Positions 40,517-49,990 of a DNA stretch of 64,000 nt are shown here, piece by piece. A program made the translations under genes and the position numbers. The stretch lies in assembly GCA_026461385.1 (NCBI GenBank), contig JAPJNB010000045.1:1-64000 (forward strand), read 5' to 3'. This DNA comes from Akkermansiaceae bacterium. GTDB lineage: Bacteria > Verrucomicrobiota > Verrucomicrobiia > Verrucomicrobiales > Akkermansiaceae. The notes under the pieces are model-generated. The model did not search any database, was not told where the DNA came from, and saw nothing but the letters and a program-made list of their open reading frames with translations. How positions within the stretch are numbered: the first letter of the stretch is position 1; every line of letters begins with the position of its first letter.

Positions 40517-41469
40517 GTGAATTCTCTCTGCCTGCGGGCGCAGGTGCGTACCATCTGCCGGTTTTTCCGGCGGAGACGCTCGAGTGGATGGCCGCAGATG
40601 GCGGCAAATTCATCATCGATGGCACCTTAGGTGGTGGTGGGCACAGCGAGCTTTTTCTCAAAGCGGGCGCGAGGGTTTTGGGAGTTGATCGTGACCCAGA
40701 GGCTCTCGAGCATGCGCGGGCGCGGCTCGCTGGATTCGGCGACCAGTTTTCCACTTGGGAGGGGAATTTCTCTGGAGTTGCAGACATTCCGGCCATCCGG
40801 ATGGGTGAGAAGGCCGATGGGTTGCTGATGGATCTGGGGGTTTCGTCCCGGCAGTTGGATTCGGCTGCGCGCGGGTTTTCCTTCATGCGCGAAGGTCCGC
40901 TCGACATGCGGATGGGACCATCCAGCCCAAGGACCGCAGCGGAAATTGTCAATCATTGGTCCGAGGCCGACCTTGTTCGGATTTTATTTGAATATGGCGA
41001 GGAGTCCAAGGCACGACGGATCGCGGCGGCGATTCTCAAACAACGCGAGAGCAAACGCATTGTCACCACCCTCGACCTTGCCAACTGCATCGAAAAGGCG
41101 ATCGGCCGCCATGGCAGAACCCATCCGGCGACCAAGACATTCCAAGCGATTCGCATGGCGGTGAATGAAGAACTCGAATCGCTGGCCACAGCACTTGCGG
41201 CGGCCCCATCGGTGCTCAAACCGGGCGGGCGCTTGTTGATCATCACCTTCCACAGCCTCGAGGATCGAATGGTGAAACGATTTTTAAAGCACCGCTCCAC
41301 GGAATTTCTCGATGAGCCCGGTTGGCCCGAACCCCGCCCCAACCCAGATTACCAATTCAGGCTGTTGGTCCGCAAGGCCATCAGCCCAACCGCCAAGGAA
41401 ACCACCCAGAACCCACGAGCCCGCAGTGCAAAACTGCGGGTTGCCGAGCTTATAGCCCCAACGCCATGA
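40498..41469 (+). CDS. rsmH: 16S rRNA m4C1402 methyltransferase RsmH (MraW); start uncertain, ORF extends to 40114
   Basis: AYHLPVFPAETLEW, IIDGTLGGGGHSELFL, LLMDLGVSSRQLDSAARGFSF, RIAAAILKQRESKRI, LLIITFHSLEDRMVK. Confidence 0.93.
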   Translation: MSAQASGEFSLPAGAGAYHLPVFPAETLEWMAADGGKFIIDGTLGGGGHSELFLKAGARVLGVDRDPEALEHARARLAGFGDQFSTWEGNFSGVADIPAIRMGEKADGLLMDLGVSSRQLDSAARGFSFMREGPLDMRMGPSSPRTAAEIVNHWSEADLVRILFEYGEESKARRIAAAILKQRESKRIVTTLDLANCIEKAIGRHGRTHPATKTFQAIRMAVNEELESLATALAAAPSVLKPGGRLLIITFHSLEDRMVKRFLKHRSTEFLDEPGWPEPRPNPDYQFRLLVRKAISPTAKETTQNPRARSAKLRVAELIAPTP

Positions 41470-41807
41470 ATCGTCATCGCAACGAAGTTCGTACACCTGC
41501 CTCAGTGTTTGTCGCGCTTTTCCTCACCGCTGCCATTGTCAGCGTGGGAGGCGTCCAGCACGCAATTTGCAAAAACCAACAGGTTCGTTTGAGCCGTGAG
41601 GTTGATGCCATTGAACGTCACATCGAGCAATGCCGACTGGACATTCGCACCACGGAGATGCGGATGGACCAACTTCTCAACCGCTTCGTGATCCGCACCC
41701 AAATCGAGGAAAACGGCTCAACCTTACGGCCGATTCCGGCGGGGATCATCGAAGAGATTGAAGCGACGCCAGCACCCCGTGATAGCGTGGCATCTGCCGC
41801 TCCCTAG
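41466..41807 (+). CDS. FtsL-like short membrane/coiled-coil cell-division protein
   Basis: Position between rsmH and ftsI; one TM helix (ASVFVALFLTAAIVSVGGV) followed by heptad-like segment. Confidence 0.6.
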   Translation: MNRHRNEVRTPASVFVALFLTAAIVSVGGVQHAICKNQQVRLSREVDAIERHIEQCRLDIRTTEMRMDQLLNRFVIRTQIEENGSTLRPIPAGIIEEIEATPAPRDSVASAAP

Positions 41808-41810
41808 CTT

Positions 41811-43724
41811 GTGAATTCTGCTTTTCAAAACCGCTGCATCGTTCTGTGCTCGCTCCTGGTGATCGTGCTCAGTGTTTTGTCGGCACGGCTTGTCCAGATT
41901 CAGTTAGTGAACCGCCAGCATTACGCGGAGAATTCGCGCAAGGCCTATCATCGCACGGAGAAATTACCGGCGATCCGCGGGATGATCGTCGACCGCCGAG
42001 AAGAGCCGATGGCGAAGAGTGTTCCGGTTTCCACGCTGTTTGTGGACAAGAATCATCTCATGGATCCCAAGCTCGCGAGTTTTGGTTTGGCGTACGAAGA
42101 GGCATCCCGTGAAGCGGGTTGGAACGAGTTGAGCGAAGCAAAAAAGGGTCGCCGCATCAATGGCTTGAGAGGTGATTTATTGATTCGCGAATCGGCGGAT
42201 TCACTCGTGCAGCGCCATTTGGACTACTCGGTTGGGATCATCGCTCGGCCGCTTGGCATGCGCCGCGATGAACTCCGTGATAAGATTCTAACTAGCAAAG
42301 GAAAATGGGTGCCGATTGCGAAAGATCTGCCTGATGATCTAGCAGAAAATTTGCGAAGGGAAATCGATGGGCGGCGCATTCAAGGGTTTGAGTTCGAAAA
42401 TTCGATCAAGCGCTGGTATTCCGCACCCAATCTCGCGACTCACTTGGTTGGTTTCACGGGTGAGGTTGAAAAGAAGGATGAGGAAGGGAAGCCTCACACT
42501 CAAGTTCTTGGATTGTTCGGAATCGAGTCAACGATGGAATCATTTCTCGCAGGGCGCGATGGCTCACGGGAACACTACCGCGACGCACGAGGTCTCGTGG
42601 TTCCTGGCAATGCGGGCAGCCTGACGCCGCCGCGTGCGGGTTTGAACGTCAAGCTCACCATCGACATGGGGATTCAGTCGATCGTCGAGGAAGAATTGAA
42701 TGCGGGTCTAACAGAGTTTCAGTCGGAGCGGGGAGCGGTGGTGTTGATGGACCCCAAGACGGGTGAGGTTTTGGCGATGGCCAGTCGCCCGCACTTCGAC
42801 CTGAACCAAAAGCAGGACATCGCGGAGAATGGTTACAACTATGCCATTCAGGCGATTTATGAACCTGGTTCGACGATTAAAATTGTAGCAACTTCCGGCG
42901 CGCTCAACGAGGGTCTAGTGACTCCACAAACGTCGATCAATTGTCACAATGGATTCTATCAGGGCAAGGGGTACGTCGTGAAGGATGATCACCCTGCAGG
43001 AACGCTCACTTTTGAAGGTGTACTCCAGAAATCCAATAACAACGGCACCTTTAGTATCGGGCGTCAGCTTGGAGCGAAGCGCTTCTACGAATACCTCCAA
43101 AGCTATGGGTTTGGCCGGAAGACTGGAATTCTGTTGAGTGGTGAAAGCTCGGGGACCGCGCGCAATACAGGCAATGAAGTCGACTTCTCGCGTGCATGCT
43201 ACGGCTACGCATCGAACGTGACCCCTCTGCAGCTTGCGTGCGCCTACTCGGTGATTGCCGGAGATGGAAACCTCAGGAAGCCGCACATCGTTCGATCCTT
43301 GATCGCGAATGACGGAACGGTGGTGGAAGATTATCCACCCGAAGTGGTTCATCAGGTTCTCAAGCCCAAGACCGCAAGTGAGATGCGAAGCGCCTTGGAA
43401 AAGGTGGTCACTGGCGGAACCGCAACCCGCGCAGCCGTTCCTGGGTTCCTCGTTGCAGGTAAGACGGGGACCGTTCAAAAGCACAATCCAAAGGGAGGCT
43501 ACTTCACGGACCGCATGATCACCTCGTTTGCAGGCATGATGCCCGCTCAAGATCCTGCCTTCGTTTGCATCGTGGTCATCGATGATCCAAGGATCCCAAG
43601 TCTCAAACATCAGGGTGGTCTGATCGCCGCTCCTATTTTCAGTAAAATCGGCAAACGAGTTGCATCGCACATGAATCTCCAACCGACCGAAACCACCAGC
43701 TCACCGATTGCCGTTACCCAATGA
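41811..43724 (+). CDS. ftsI: Penicillin-binding protein / peptidoglycan transpeptidase FtsI
   Basis: PGSTIKIVA (SxxK), KSNNNG (SxN), AGKTGTVQK (KTG); TM anchor; GTG start. Confidence 0.92.
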   Translation: MNSAFQNRCIVLCSLLVIVLSVLSARLVQIQLVNRQHYAENSRKAYHRTEKLPAIRGMIVDRREEPMAKSVPVSTLFVDKNHLMDPKLASFGLAYEEASREAGWNELSEAKKGRRINGLRGDLLIRESADSLVQRHLDYSVGIIARPLGMRRDELRDKILTSKGKWVPIAKDLPDDLAENLRREIDGRRIQGFEFENSIKRWYSAPNLATHLVGFTGEVEKKDEEGKPHTQVLGLFGIESTMESFLAGRDGSREHYRDARGLVVPGNAGSLTPPRAGLNVKLTIDMGIQSIVEEELNAGLTEFQSERGAVVLMDPKTGEVLAMASRPHFDLNQKQDIAENGYNYAIQAIYEPGSTIKIVATSGALNEGLVTPQTSINCHNGFYQGKGYVVKDDHPAGTLTFEGVLQKSNNNGTFSIGRQLGAKRFYEYLQSYGFGRKTGILLSGESSGTARNTGNEVDFSRACYGYASNVTPLQLACAYSVIAGDGNLRKPHIVRSLIANDGTVVEDYPPEVVHQVLKPKTASEMRSALEKVVTGGTATRAAVPGFLVAGKTGTVQKHNPKGGYFTDRMITSFAGMMPAQDPAFVCIVVIDDPRIPSLKHQGGLIAAPIFSKIGKRVASHMNLQPTETTSSPIAVTQ

Positions 43725-45220
43725 TTCTCCGCGATATTGTTTCTCATTTGCCTAAAGTCACGATCGCTGGATCGCTGGATTCCGAAGTGAGCGGGATTTC
43801 ATCATCGTCGCGCGAAGTTGTACCTGGCATGATATTTGCAGCGGTGCGCGGTACCAATCTCGATGGGCACCGTTTCATCGATGAGGCCATGACGGCAGGT
43901 GCCACGGTGATTCTAGCAGAAATTGCTCCCCCGCCTGACTTGGCGGCAGCGGTGACTTGGTTGCATGTACCTGACAGCCGGTTGGCGGTCGCCTTGCTTG
44001 CCTCCACCTTTGAGGGAGACCCCTGGAAAGATCTTGCGATGGTTGGGGTCACGGGGACCAATGGTAAGACCACCACCTCATTCCTGCTGCATCATCTCAT
44101 GAAGTCCGTGTGGCACCGTGCGGGTTTGTTAGGGACGATTCTTGTGGATGATGGAGAGACGGTTGAGGCGGCCAAGCATACGACCCCGGGTTCGGTCGAG
44201 CTTGCTGCGTTGTTAGGGAAGATGCGCGACCATGGCTGCCGTGGTGTGGCCATGGAAGTTTCCTCACACGGCATTCATCAGAAACGGGTCTCTGCGATCG
44301 GATTTGACGCCTGTGTGTTCACCAATCTCACCCAAGACCACCTCGACTATCATGGAACGCTCGCGGCCTATTTTAAGGCGAAAGCGGATTGGTTTCTTGA
44401 GTTGGCGGGGAATCCACTCGGAAAAAAACCGCTGGCGGTGATCAACACGGATGACGCCTATGGCTCCGAGCTGGCAGGGATGTTAGAAGGTAAAATGGCG
44501 ATCATCCGCTTTGGATTTGGCGTGCATTCTGATTTTCGGGCGAACAATTTTCGGCAGAGTGCCAAGGGGATGGAATTTGAGCTCGCGGCAAAAGGGAAAA
44601 CCTTTTTGGTGCGCTCTCCGTTGATCGGAAGGTTCAATGTTTATAATTTGTTAGGCGCGATTGCAGCGAGCGCGGCTTGTGGCATCCGTCCGCGCGATGC
44701 GGTCGCGGCGATGGCCGATACTCCACAGGTGCCGGGGCGCATGGAGAATGTTGGCAATGCAGGAGGCGCGACGGTTTTTGTCGATTATGCGCACACGCCA
44801 GATGCCTTGGAAAATGCGTGTCGCACGCTGAAGGAGCTCAATCCGCGCCGTCTCATCACGGTGTTTGGCTGCGGTGGAGATCGCGACAAAGGCAAGCGCC
44901 CGCTCATGGCGAGCGCTGCGGCACGCCACAGCGATGCTTGCGTGGTGACCTCGGACAATCCGCGGTCCGAAGACCCGCTTGAGATCATTCGTGAAATCGA
45001 ATCCGGCCTCAGGGGTAAGACGTATCGAAGCATCCCTGATCGGGCACAAGCGATTGACTTCGCGGTGCAAAACTCGCTTTCGGGCGACGTCATTCTCATC
45101 GCTGGGAAAGGCCATGAGACCACGCAGCAATTTGCCAATGAGACAATTGAGTTTGAAGATCGCAAGCATGCGAGTCGGGCTCTGCGCGAGCGCGCCCAAG
45201 TCATTGCCGACATGAGATGA
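43721..45220 (+). CDS. murE: UDP-MurNAc-tripeptide synthetase, meso-DAP type
   Basis: GVTGTNGKTTTSFLLHHLM, MEVSSHG, DNPRSEDP motif. Confidence 0.95.
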   Translation: MILRDIVSHLPKVTIAGSLDSEVSGISSSSREVVPGMIFAAVRGTNLDGHRFIDEAMTAGATVILAEIAPPPDLAAAVTWLHVPDSRLAVALLASTFEGDPWKDLAMVGVTGTNGKTTTSFLLHHLMKSVWHRAGLLGTILVDDGETVEAAKHTTPGSVELAALLGKMRDHGCRGVAMEVSSHGIHQKRVSAIGFDACVFTNLTQDHLDYHGTLAAYFKAKADWFLELAGNPLGKKPLAVINTDDAYGSELAGMLEGKMAIIRFGFGVHSDFRANNFRQSAKGMEFELAAKGKTFLVRSPLIGRFNVYNLLGAIAASAACGIRPRDAVAAMADTPQVPGRMENVGNAGGATVFVDYAHTPDALENACRTLKELNPRRLITVFGCGGDRDKGKRPLMASAAARHSDACVVTSDNPRSEDPLEIIREIESGLRGKTYRSIPDRAQAIDFAVQNSLSGDVILIAGKGHETTQQFANETIEFEDRKHASRALRERAQVIADMR

Positions 45221-46581
45221 AGCCGATTTCCGTTCAGCAACTCGCAGAAATCCTGGGCGCATCGATCGCCGCGGGCCGGGGCGACGTGCTGATTTCTAGT
45301 GGGGTCTCGACGGACACGCGCACGATTTCCCAAGGGTCGGCCTTTTTTGCGCTTTGTGGTGAAAACTTCGAGGGTGATGCATTCGCCGTGCAGGCGCTTG
45401 AAAAAGGCGCCGCAGTGGTGGTGGTGCGGAAATGGGAGGGAGAATCTCCGGCAAGCGCAGCGGTCATCGTGGTGCAAGACCCGCTGCTTGCGCTGCAATG
45501 CCTCGCACGCTGGTGGCGAAATCAGTTAAAGATTCCGGTCGTCGCCATCACGGGTTCTAACGGAAAAACCAGCACCAAGGATTTTACCGCAGCAGTGCTA
45601 TCTAAAAAATTTCAGGTCTCTGCCACTCGCGGAAATTTGAACAATCACATCGGCGTGCCATTGACGATTTTGGCGACCACCCTCGAGCACAGCGCGGCGG
45701 TTTGGGAAATGGGGATGAATCACCCCGGCGAGATTGCCCCGCTCGGTGAAATGGCTCAGCCGCACTGCGGAATCATCACGAACATCGGCAGCGCGCACAT
45801 TGAGTTTTTTGGGACGCGTGAGGGAATCGCAGAGGAAAAAGGCATGCTCGCACGCGCGCTGCCGTTAGATGGCGTGCTATTTCTTCCTGCGAACGATGAA
45901 TTTCATGATTACCTGCGGCAGCAGACGCGTGCGTCATGCATCGACGTGGGTGGGGCTCTGAGTCCCGTGCGGGCGGAAAACTTGCGGCTTGAGGTCGGTG
46001 GCGCTTCGTTTCGTCTCGTCATCGATGGCGCGGAGTCGGCGGAGGTTTCACTTCCCGTGCCCGGACGTCACATGGTGGTCAATGCCTTGCTTGCTGCGGC
46101 AGTCGGCTGGAAACTTGGTATCTCGCCGGTGGAAATCGCTGATGCACTTTCGAACGCAATTCTAACAGTCGGTCGGTTAGGTCGCTATGATTGTCGTGGT
46201 ATCACCATCATCGACGATACCTACAATGCCAATCCAGAATCGATGGCAGCGGCGATTGAAACGCTGTTAGATTCGCCGGTGGTCGATGGGTCTCGGCGCG
46301 TGATTGTCCTTGGGCGGATGGGTGAGCTTGGTGGCCATGCACCGATGGCGCACCTTCACGTCGGAGCACTTGCAGCGCAGCGCAATCTAACGGTTGTCGC
46401 GGTGGGGGAGGGCGCCGAGGGGATTGCCGAGGGCGCTGGCCATGCACCCTATTTTTCTGATTCTGACGAGGCGGCTAAGTGGTTAGCCCGTGAAGCAAAA
46501 CCTGGCGATGTGGTTTTATTCAAAGGCAGTCGCTCCGCTAAAATTGAACGCGTCATGAACGCTGCATTTCCTCAAAACTGA
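45217..46581 (+). CDS. murF: UDP-MurNAc-tripeptide-D-alanyl-D-alanine ligase
   Basis: ITGSNGKTSTKDF, EMGMNHPGEIAPL, IDDTYNANPESM. Confidence 0.95.
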   Translation: MKPISVQQLAEILGASIAAGRGDVLISSGVSTDTRTISQGSAFFALCGENFEGDAFAVQALEKGAAVVVVRKWEGESPASAAVIVVQDPLLALQCLARWWRNQLKIPVVAITGSNGKTSTKDFTAAVLSKKFQVSATRGNLNNHIGVPLTILATTLEHSAAVWEMGMNHPGEIAPLGEMAQPHCGIITNIGSAHIEFFGTREGIAEEKGMLARALPLDGVLFLPANDEFHDYLRQQTRASCIDVGGALSPVRAENLRLEVGGASFRLVIDGAESAEVSLPVPGRHMVVNALLAAAVGWKLGISPVEIADALSNAILTVGRLGRYDCRGITIIDDTYNANPESMAAAIETLLDSPVVDGSRRVIVLGRMGELGGHAPMAHLHVGALAAQRNLTVVAVGEGAEGIAEGAGHAPYFSDSDEAAKWLAREAKPGDVVLFKGSRSAKIERVMNAAFPQN

Positions 46582-47795
46582 TGCTACCCGCACTCTACGA
46601 TTTCTGGTACCAAGCCTTCGATGCTGAACGCGCATCTGGCCACCACGCTTGGGCGCATGCGTTTTCGTTTTTGAATCTTTTTCAATACATCACCTTTCGT
46701 GCGGCCAGTGCGGGCTTGCTGGCGTTCATCCTCTCGGTGATCGCTGGGCCACGGGTGATTCGCCGCTTGATTTCACTCAAAGTGGGTCAACCGATCCGCA
46801 CGGCTGCAGAGGTCCACAAACTGGCGGAACTTCATGGCGGAAAAATCGGCACGCCGACGATGGGCGGGGTCCTCATCATCGGCGCGGTTCTTGTGGCAAC
46901 GTTCATTTGTGCGCGTCCGTTCAATCCGTTTGTCGCGGTCTGCGCCTGCACCATGGCGGCGTGCGGCTTGCTTGGATTTTGTGATGATTTCAAGAAGGTG
47001 AAGGAAAAAAAATCCGATGGTATCAGCAGTCGCCAAAAAATGGGATGGCAGTTGGTGATCGCATTGGTTGCTGCGTGTTTCTTATATTTTAAAAAAGAGA
47101 TTTCGGGGTTTGGTGCATCGCCCCAGCAGATTGCGGATGGGTTGGCGGGTTATCGGTTAGGAGAAAAACCGTTAGGCATTGGGGCGATTTGCTTTCCGCT
47201 GTTTAAGGTCGGCTTAATCGATCTGCATTGGATGATTATTCCATTTTTCGCGCTGGTGATTGTTGGGTGTTCCAACGCCGTGAATCTCACGGATGGGTTG
47301 GATGGATTGGCGGCGGGAACGACGATCAGTGTGGCACTTTCGTATGCGTTCATCGCTTATCTCGCAGGTCATTTTTTCATGGCCACCGAGTACTTGGTGA
47401 TTCCACACAACCGCTTCATCGGCGAGTTGGCGGTGTTTTTGATGGCCTTGGTGGGGGCTTGCTTTGGCTTCCTGTGGTTCAACTGCCATCCGGCCAAGGT
47501 GTTCATGGGAGACACTGGCTCTTTGGCGATTGGTGGTGCGCTCGGTACGGCGGCGATTTGCACCAAGCAGGAACTCTTGCTTGTCATCATCGGTGGTGTT
47601 TTTGTAATGGAAGCGATGTCGGTGATCCTGCAGGTCGGAAGCTTTAAGCTGAGGAAAAAGCGGATCTTCAAGATGGCGCCGATCCACCATCATTTTGAGT
47701 TGTTAGGTTGGCATGAAAACCAAGTGATTATTCGGTTTTGGATCATTTCGATCATGCTGGCGCTCTTCGGTCTCGCTCTGCTCAAGATTGCATAG
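46581..47795 (+). CDS. mraY: Phospho-N-acetylmuramoyl-pentapeptide transferase
   Basis: GKIGTPTMGG, GFCDDFKKV, NAVNLTDGLDGLA, FMGDTGSLAIGG, HHHFELLGWHENQVIIRFW. Confidence 0.97.
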   Translation: MLPALYDFWYQAFDAERASGHHAWAHAFSFLNLFQYITFRAASAGLLAFILSVIAGPRVIRRLISLKVGQPIRTAAEVHKLAELHGGKIGTPTMGGVLIIGAVLVATFICARPFNPFVAVCACTMAACGLLGFCDDFKKVKEKKSDGISSRQKMGWQLVIALVAACFLYFKKEISGFGASPQQIADGLAGYRLGEKPLGIGAICFPLFKVGLIDLHWMIIPFFALVIVGCSNAVNLTDGLDGLAAGTTISVALSYAFIAYLAGHFFMATEYLVIPHNRFIGELAVFLMALVGACFGFLWFNCHPAKVFMGDTGSLAIGGALGTAAICTKQELLLVIIGGVFVMEAMSVILQVGSFKLRKKRIFKMAPIHHHFELLGWHENQVIIRFWIISIMLALFGLALLKIA

Positions 47796-47798
47796 AAC

Positions 47799-49109
47799 AT
47801 GAATCTCACTGGAAAACACATTGCCATTCTCGGCGTAGGGCGCAGCGGTCGTGCGGCTGCGGCGCTTGCGCTGCGTGAGGGTGCGCGCGTGTCTGCGTGG
47901 GATGCCGCCGATGCCGCAGCATTTGATGGCATGCCGGTCGGCGTCGAGATCCATCCCAATGCCACTGAGGCCGAGGGGCATGAGTTGGTGGCCGACTTGG
48001 TGGTGGTGAGTCCGGGCATTGATACTTTTGGCTCTTACGTGGCCGCATTTTCGCAGCATGCGGGTGAGGTGATCGGCGAGGTGGAATTTGCCTCGCGGTT
48101 CTATCAGGGGCAGATTGTTGGGATCACGGGGACGAATGGCAAAACCACGACGACTGAGCTGATCGAGCGGATTCTCTCTCATGCGGCCCTCGGCGGCACG
48201 GCGTGTGGCAACTACGGCGTGCCGTTTGCGGAGGTGGTTCTGCAAGCGAATCCACCGGCCACGGTCGCCTTGGAGCTTAGCTCATTTCAGTTAGAGACCA
48301 TCCGAACCTTGCGGCCCGTTGTCGCAGTTTGGCTGAATTTTGCGCCAGACCACATGGATCGCTATCCAAGCATCGACGCCTATCGGGCGGCCAAGTTGCG
48401 GATTTTTGAAAACCAGACGTCGGCGGATGTTGCGGTGGTGCGGTGTGGCGAGGAGCTTCCTCGATTGGCGGCGAGAGTTGTCACCTTTTCGACGACCAAT
48501 CGTGCGGCGGACTGGTATTCCGAGGGGCACGTGATCCTTCATGGTGGTGAGGTTTGCTTGGATATGGATCACGACACCAGCTTGCGCGGTCTCCACAATG
48601 CGGAGAATGCCATGGCTGCGTTTGGTGCCTGTCAGGCATTGGGAGTCTCCCTCTTGATGATGCGGGAGGCGCTGAGTGGTTATGCGCCACCGCCTCACCG
48701 ATGCGAGCTGATCCGGACGCTGGACGGTGTCGAGTATCTCAACGATTCCAAGGCGACCAATCTTCATGCGTTGGAAAGTGCGCTTCGCTCTCAGACCCGG
48801 CCGGTGATCCTCATCGCTGGAGGCAAGGAAAAAGGCTTGGACTACGGGCCCTTGGTTCCGCTTCTCGTCGAAAAGGCCAAGGCCGTGGTCACCTTCGGCC
48901 AGATTGCTCGCCCACTGGCGGATCTTTTTTCCCAAGTCGTCCATTGTGAAGCCGTGATGGACTTGTCCGCTGCGGTGGCGACTGCCCGTAGCCTCGCGCC
49001 GCGCGGGTCGACAGTTCTTCTCTCACCGGGGACCTCGTCCTTCGACCAGTTCACTGGATACGAGCAGCGAGGAAATGCTTTCCGAGACCTTGTTCATCAA
49101 CTCAGATAA
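47799..49109 (+). CDS. murD: UDP-MurNAc-L-alanine-D-glutamate ligase
   Basis: GITGTNGKTTTTELI, ELSSFQLETI, LNFAPDHMDRYPS, NDSKATN. Confidence 0.95.
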   Translation: MNLTGKHIAILGVGRSGRAAAALALREGARVSAWDAADAAAFDGMPVGVEIHPNATEAEGHELVADLVVVSPGIDTFGSYVAAFSQHAGEVIGEVEFASRFYQGQIVGITGTNGKTTTTELIERILSHAALGGTACGNYGVPFAEVVLQANPPATVALELSSFQLETIRTLRPVVAVWLNFAPDHMDRYPSIDAYRAAKLRIFENQTSADVAVVRCGEELPRLAARVVTFSTTNRAADWYSEGHVILHGGEVCLDMDHDTSLRGLHNAENAMAAFGACQALGVSLLMMREALSGYAPPPHRCELIRTLDGVEYLNDSKATNLHALESALRSQTRPVILIAGGKEKGLDYGPLVPLLVEKAKAVVTFGQIARPLADLFSQVVHCEAVMDLSAAVATARSLAPRGSTVLLSPGTSSFDQFTGYEQRGNAFRDLVHQLR

Positions 49110-49114
49110 TCGCC

Positions 49115-49969
49115 ATGAAATACCAAGCCCTACCTGTCAAACGCCGCCCCGTTCCCAAGGGAATCCTGAAGCGCCTTCATGCCATCACCCGCAGCCGAAA
49201 GCAACGGGTCGCAGCGACGGCCGAAATGGATGGAGACGATGGTGGATCGAAAATCTCGCGAGCGCTGACGATCATTTTCCTGATTCACATCGTGGCGATC
49301 GGAGGGATCTTTGTGCATCAGAAGTTTTTGGACAGCCGGATGCCGGTCTTGGAAATTGGCAAGGCGGACAAAAAATCTAACACTGGCAAGGGCGCGTCGG
49401 CTGCGGCACCGGTTGTGTCCGAACTGCCGAGGTTTGCCGCTGGGGAAAAGCACCCGTACTTTGTGAGGCAGGGGGACAACTACACCCGCATCGCGATGGC
49501 GGCGGGTGTTGAGGAAAACGACCTCCGGGCGATGAACCAGAATGTCGAGATCGTGCCTGGCCTGATGTTGAAGATCCCACCCAAACGCATTGTTGCAACT
49601 GAGCCACCTGAAGTGGTCGCCATGCGCAGTCAAGAGGTGCCGGATCAAAATCGTGGACTCGTGGAGGCGGTGCCCGCAAGTGTGAGCGGAGCCCCACGAG
49701 CACAAGTGGTTCCTGTGGCGGCCAAGGTGGATGCCAAGCCCGTCGCGAAGACTGCCAACAAGCCGGATGCCAAGACTACCACCAAGTCAGTCGTGAAGCG
49801 CCCGGAGACGATTTCTAAAGGGTCTGCAAAAACCTATTTGGTAAAAAGTGGTGACAACCTCACGCGCATCGCGAGCAGACATAGTGTCAAACAGGATGCA
49901 CTCATGAAGGCCAATGGCATCACCGATCCCGGAAAGATTCGGATTGGCATGAGCCTCGTGATTCCCTAA
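49115..49969 (+). CDS. Membrane-anchored protein with two LysM domains
   Basis: TM ALTIIFLIHIVAIGGIFVHQKF; LysM HPYFVRQGDNYTRIAMAAGVEENDLRAMN and KTYLVKSGDNLTRIASRHSVKQDALMKANGI. Confidence 0.88.
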   Translation: MKYQALPVKRRPVPKGILKRLHAITRSRKQRVAATAEMDGDDGGSKISRALTIIFLIHIVAIGGIFVHQKFLDSRMPVLEIGKADKKSNTGKGASAAAPVVSELPRFAAGEKHPYFVRQGDNYTRIAMAAGVEENDLRAMNQNVEIVPGLMLKIPPKRIVATEPPEVVAMRSQEVPDQNRGLVEAVPASVSGAPRAQVVPVAAKVDAKPVAKTANKPDAKTTTKSVVKRPETISKGSAKTYLVKSGDNLTRIASRHSVKQDALMKANGITDPGKIRIGMSLVIP

Positions 49970-49990
49970 CTCATTTTCAGCCTTTTCCGA

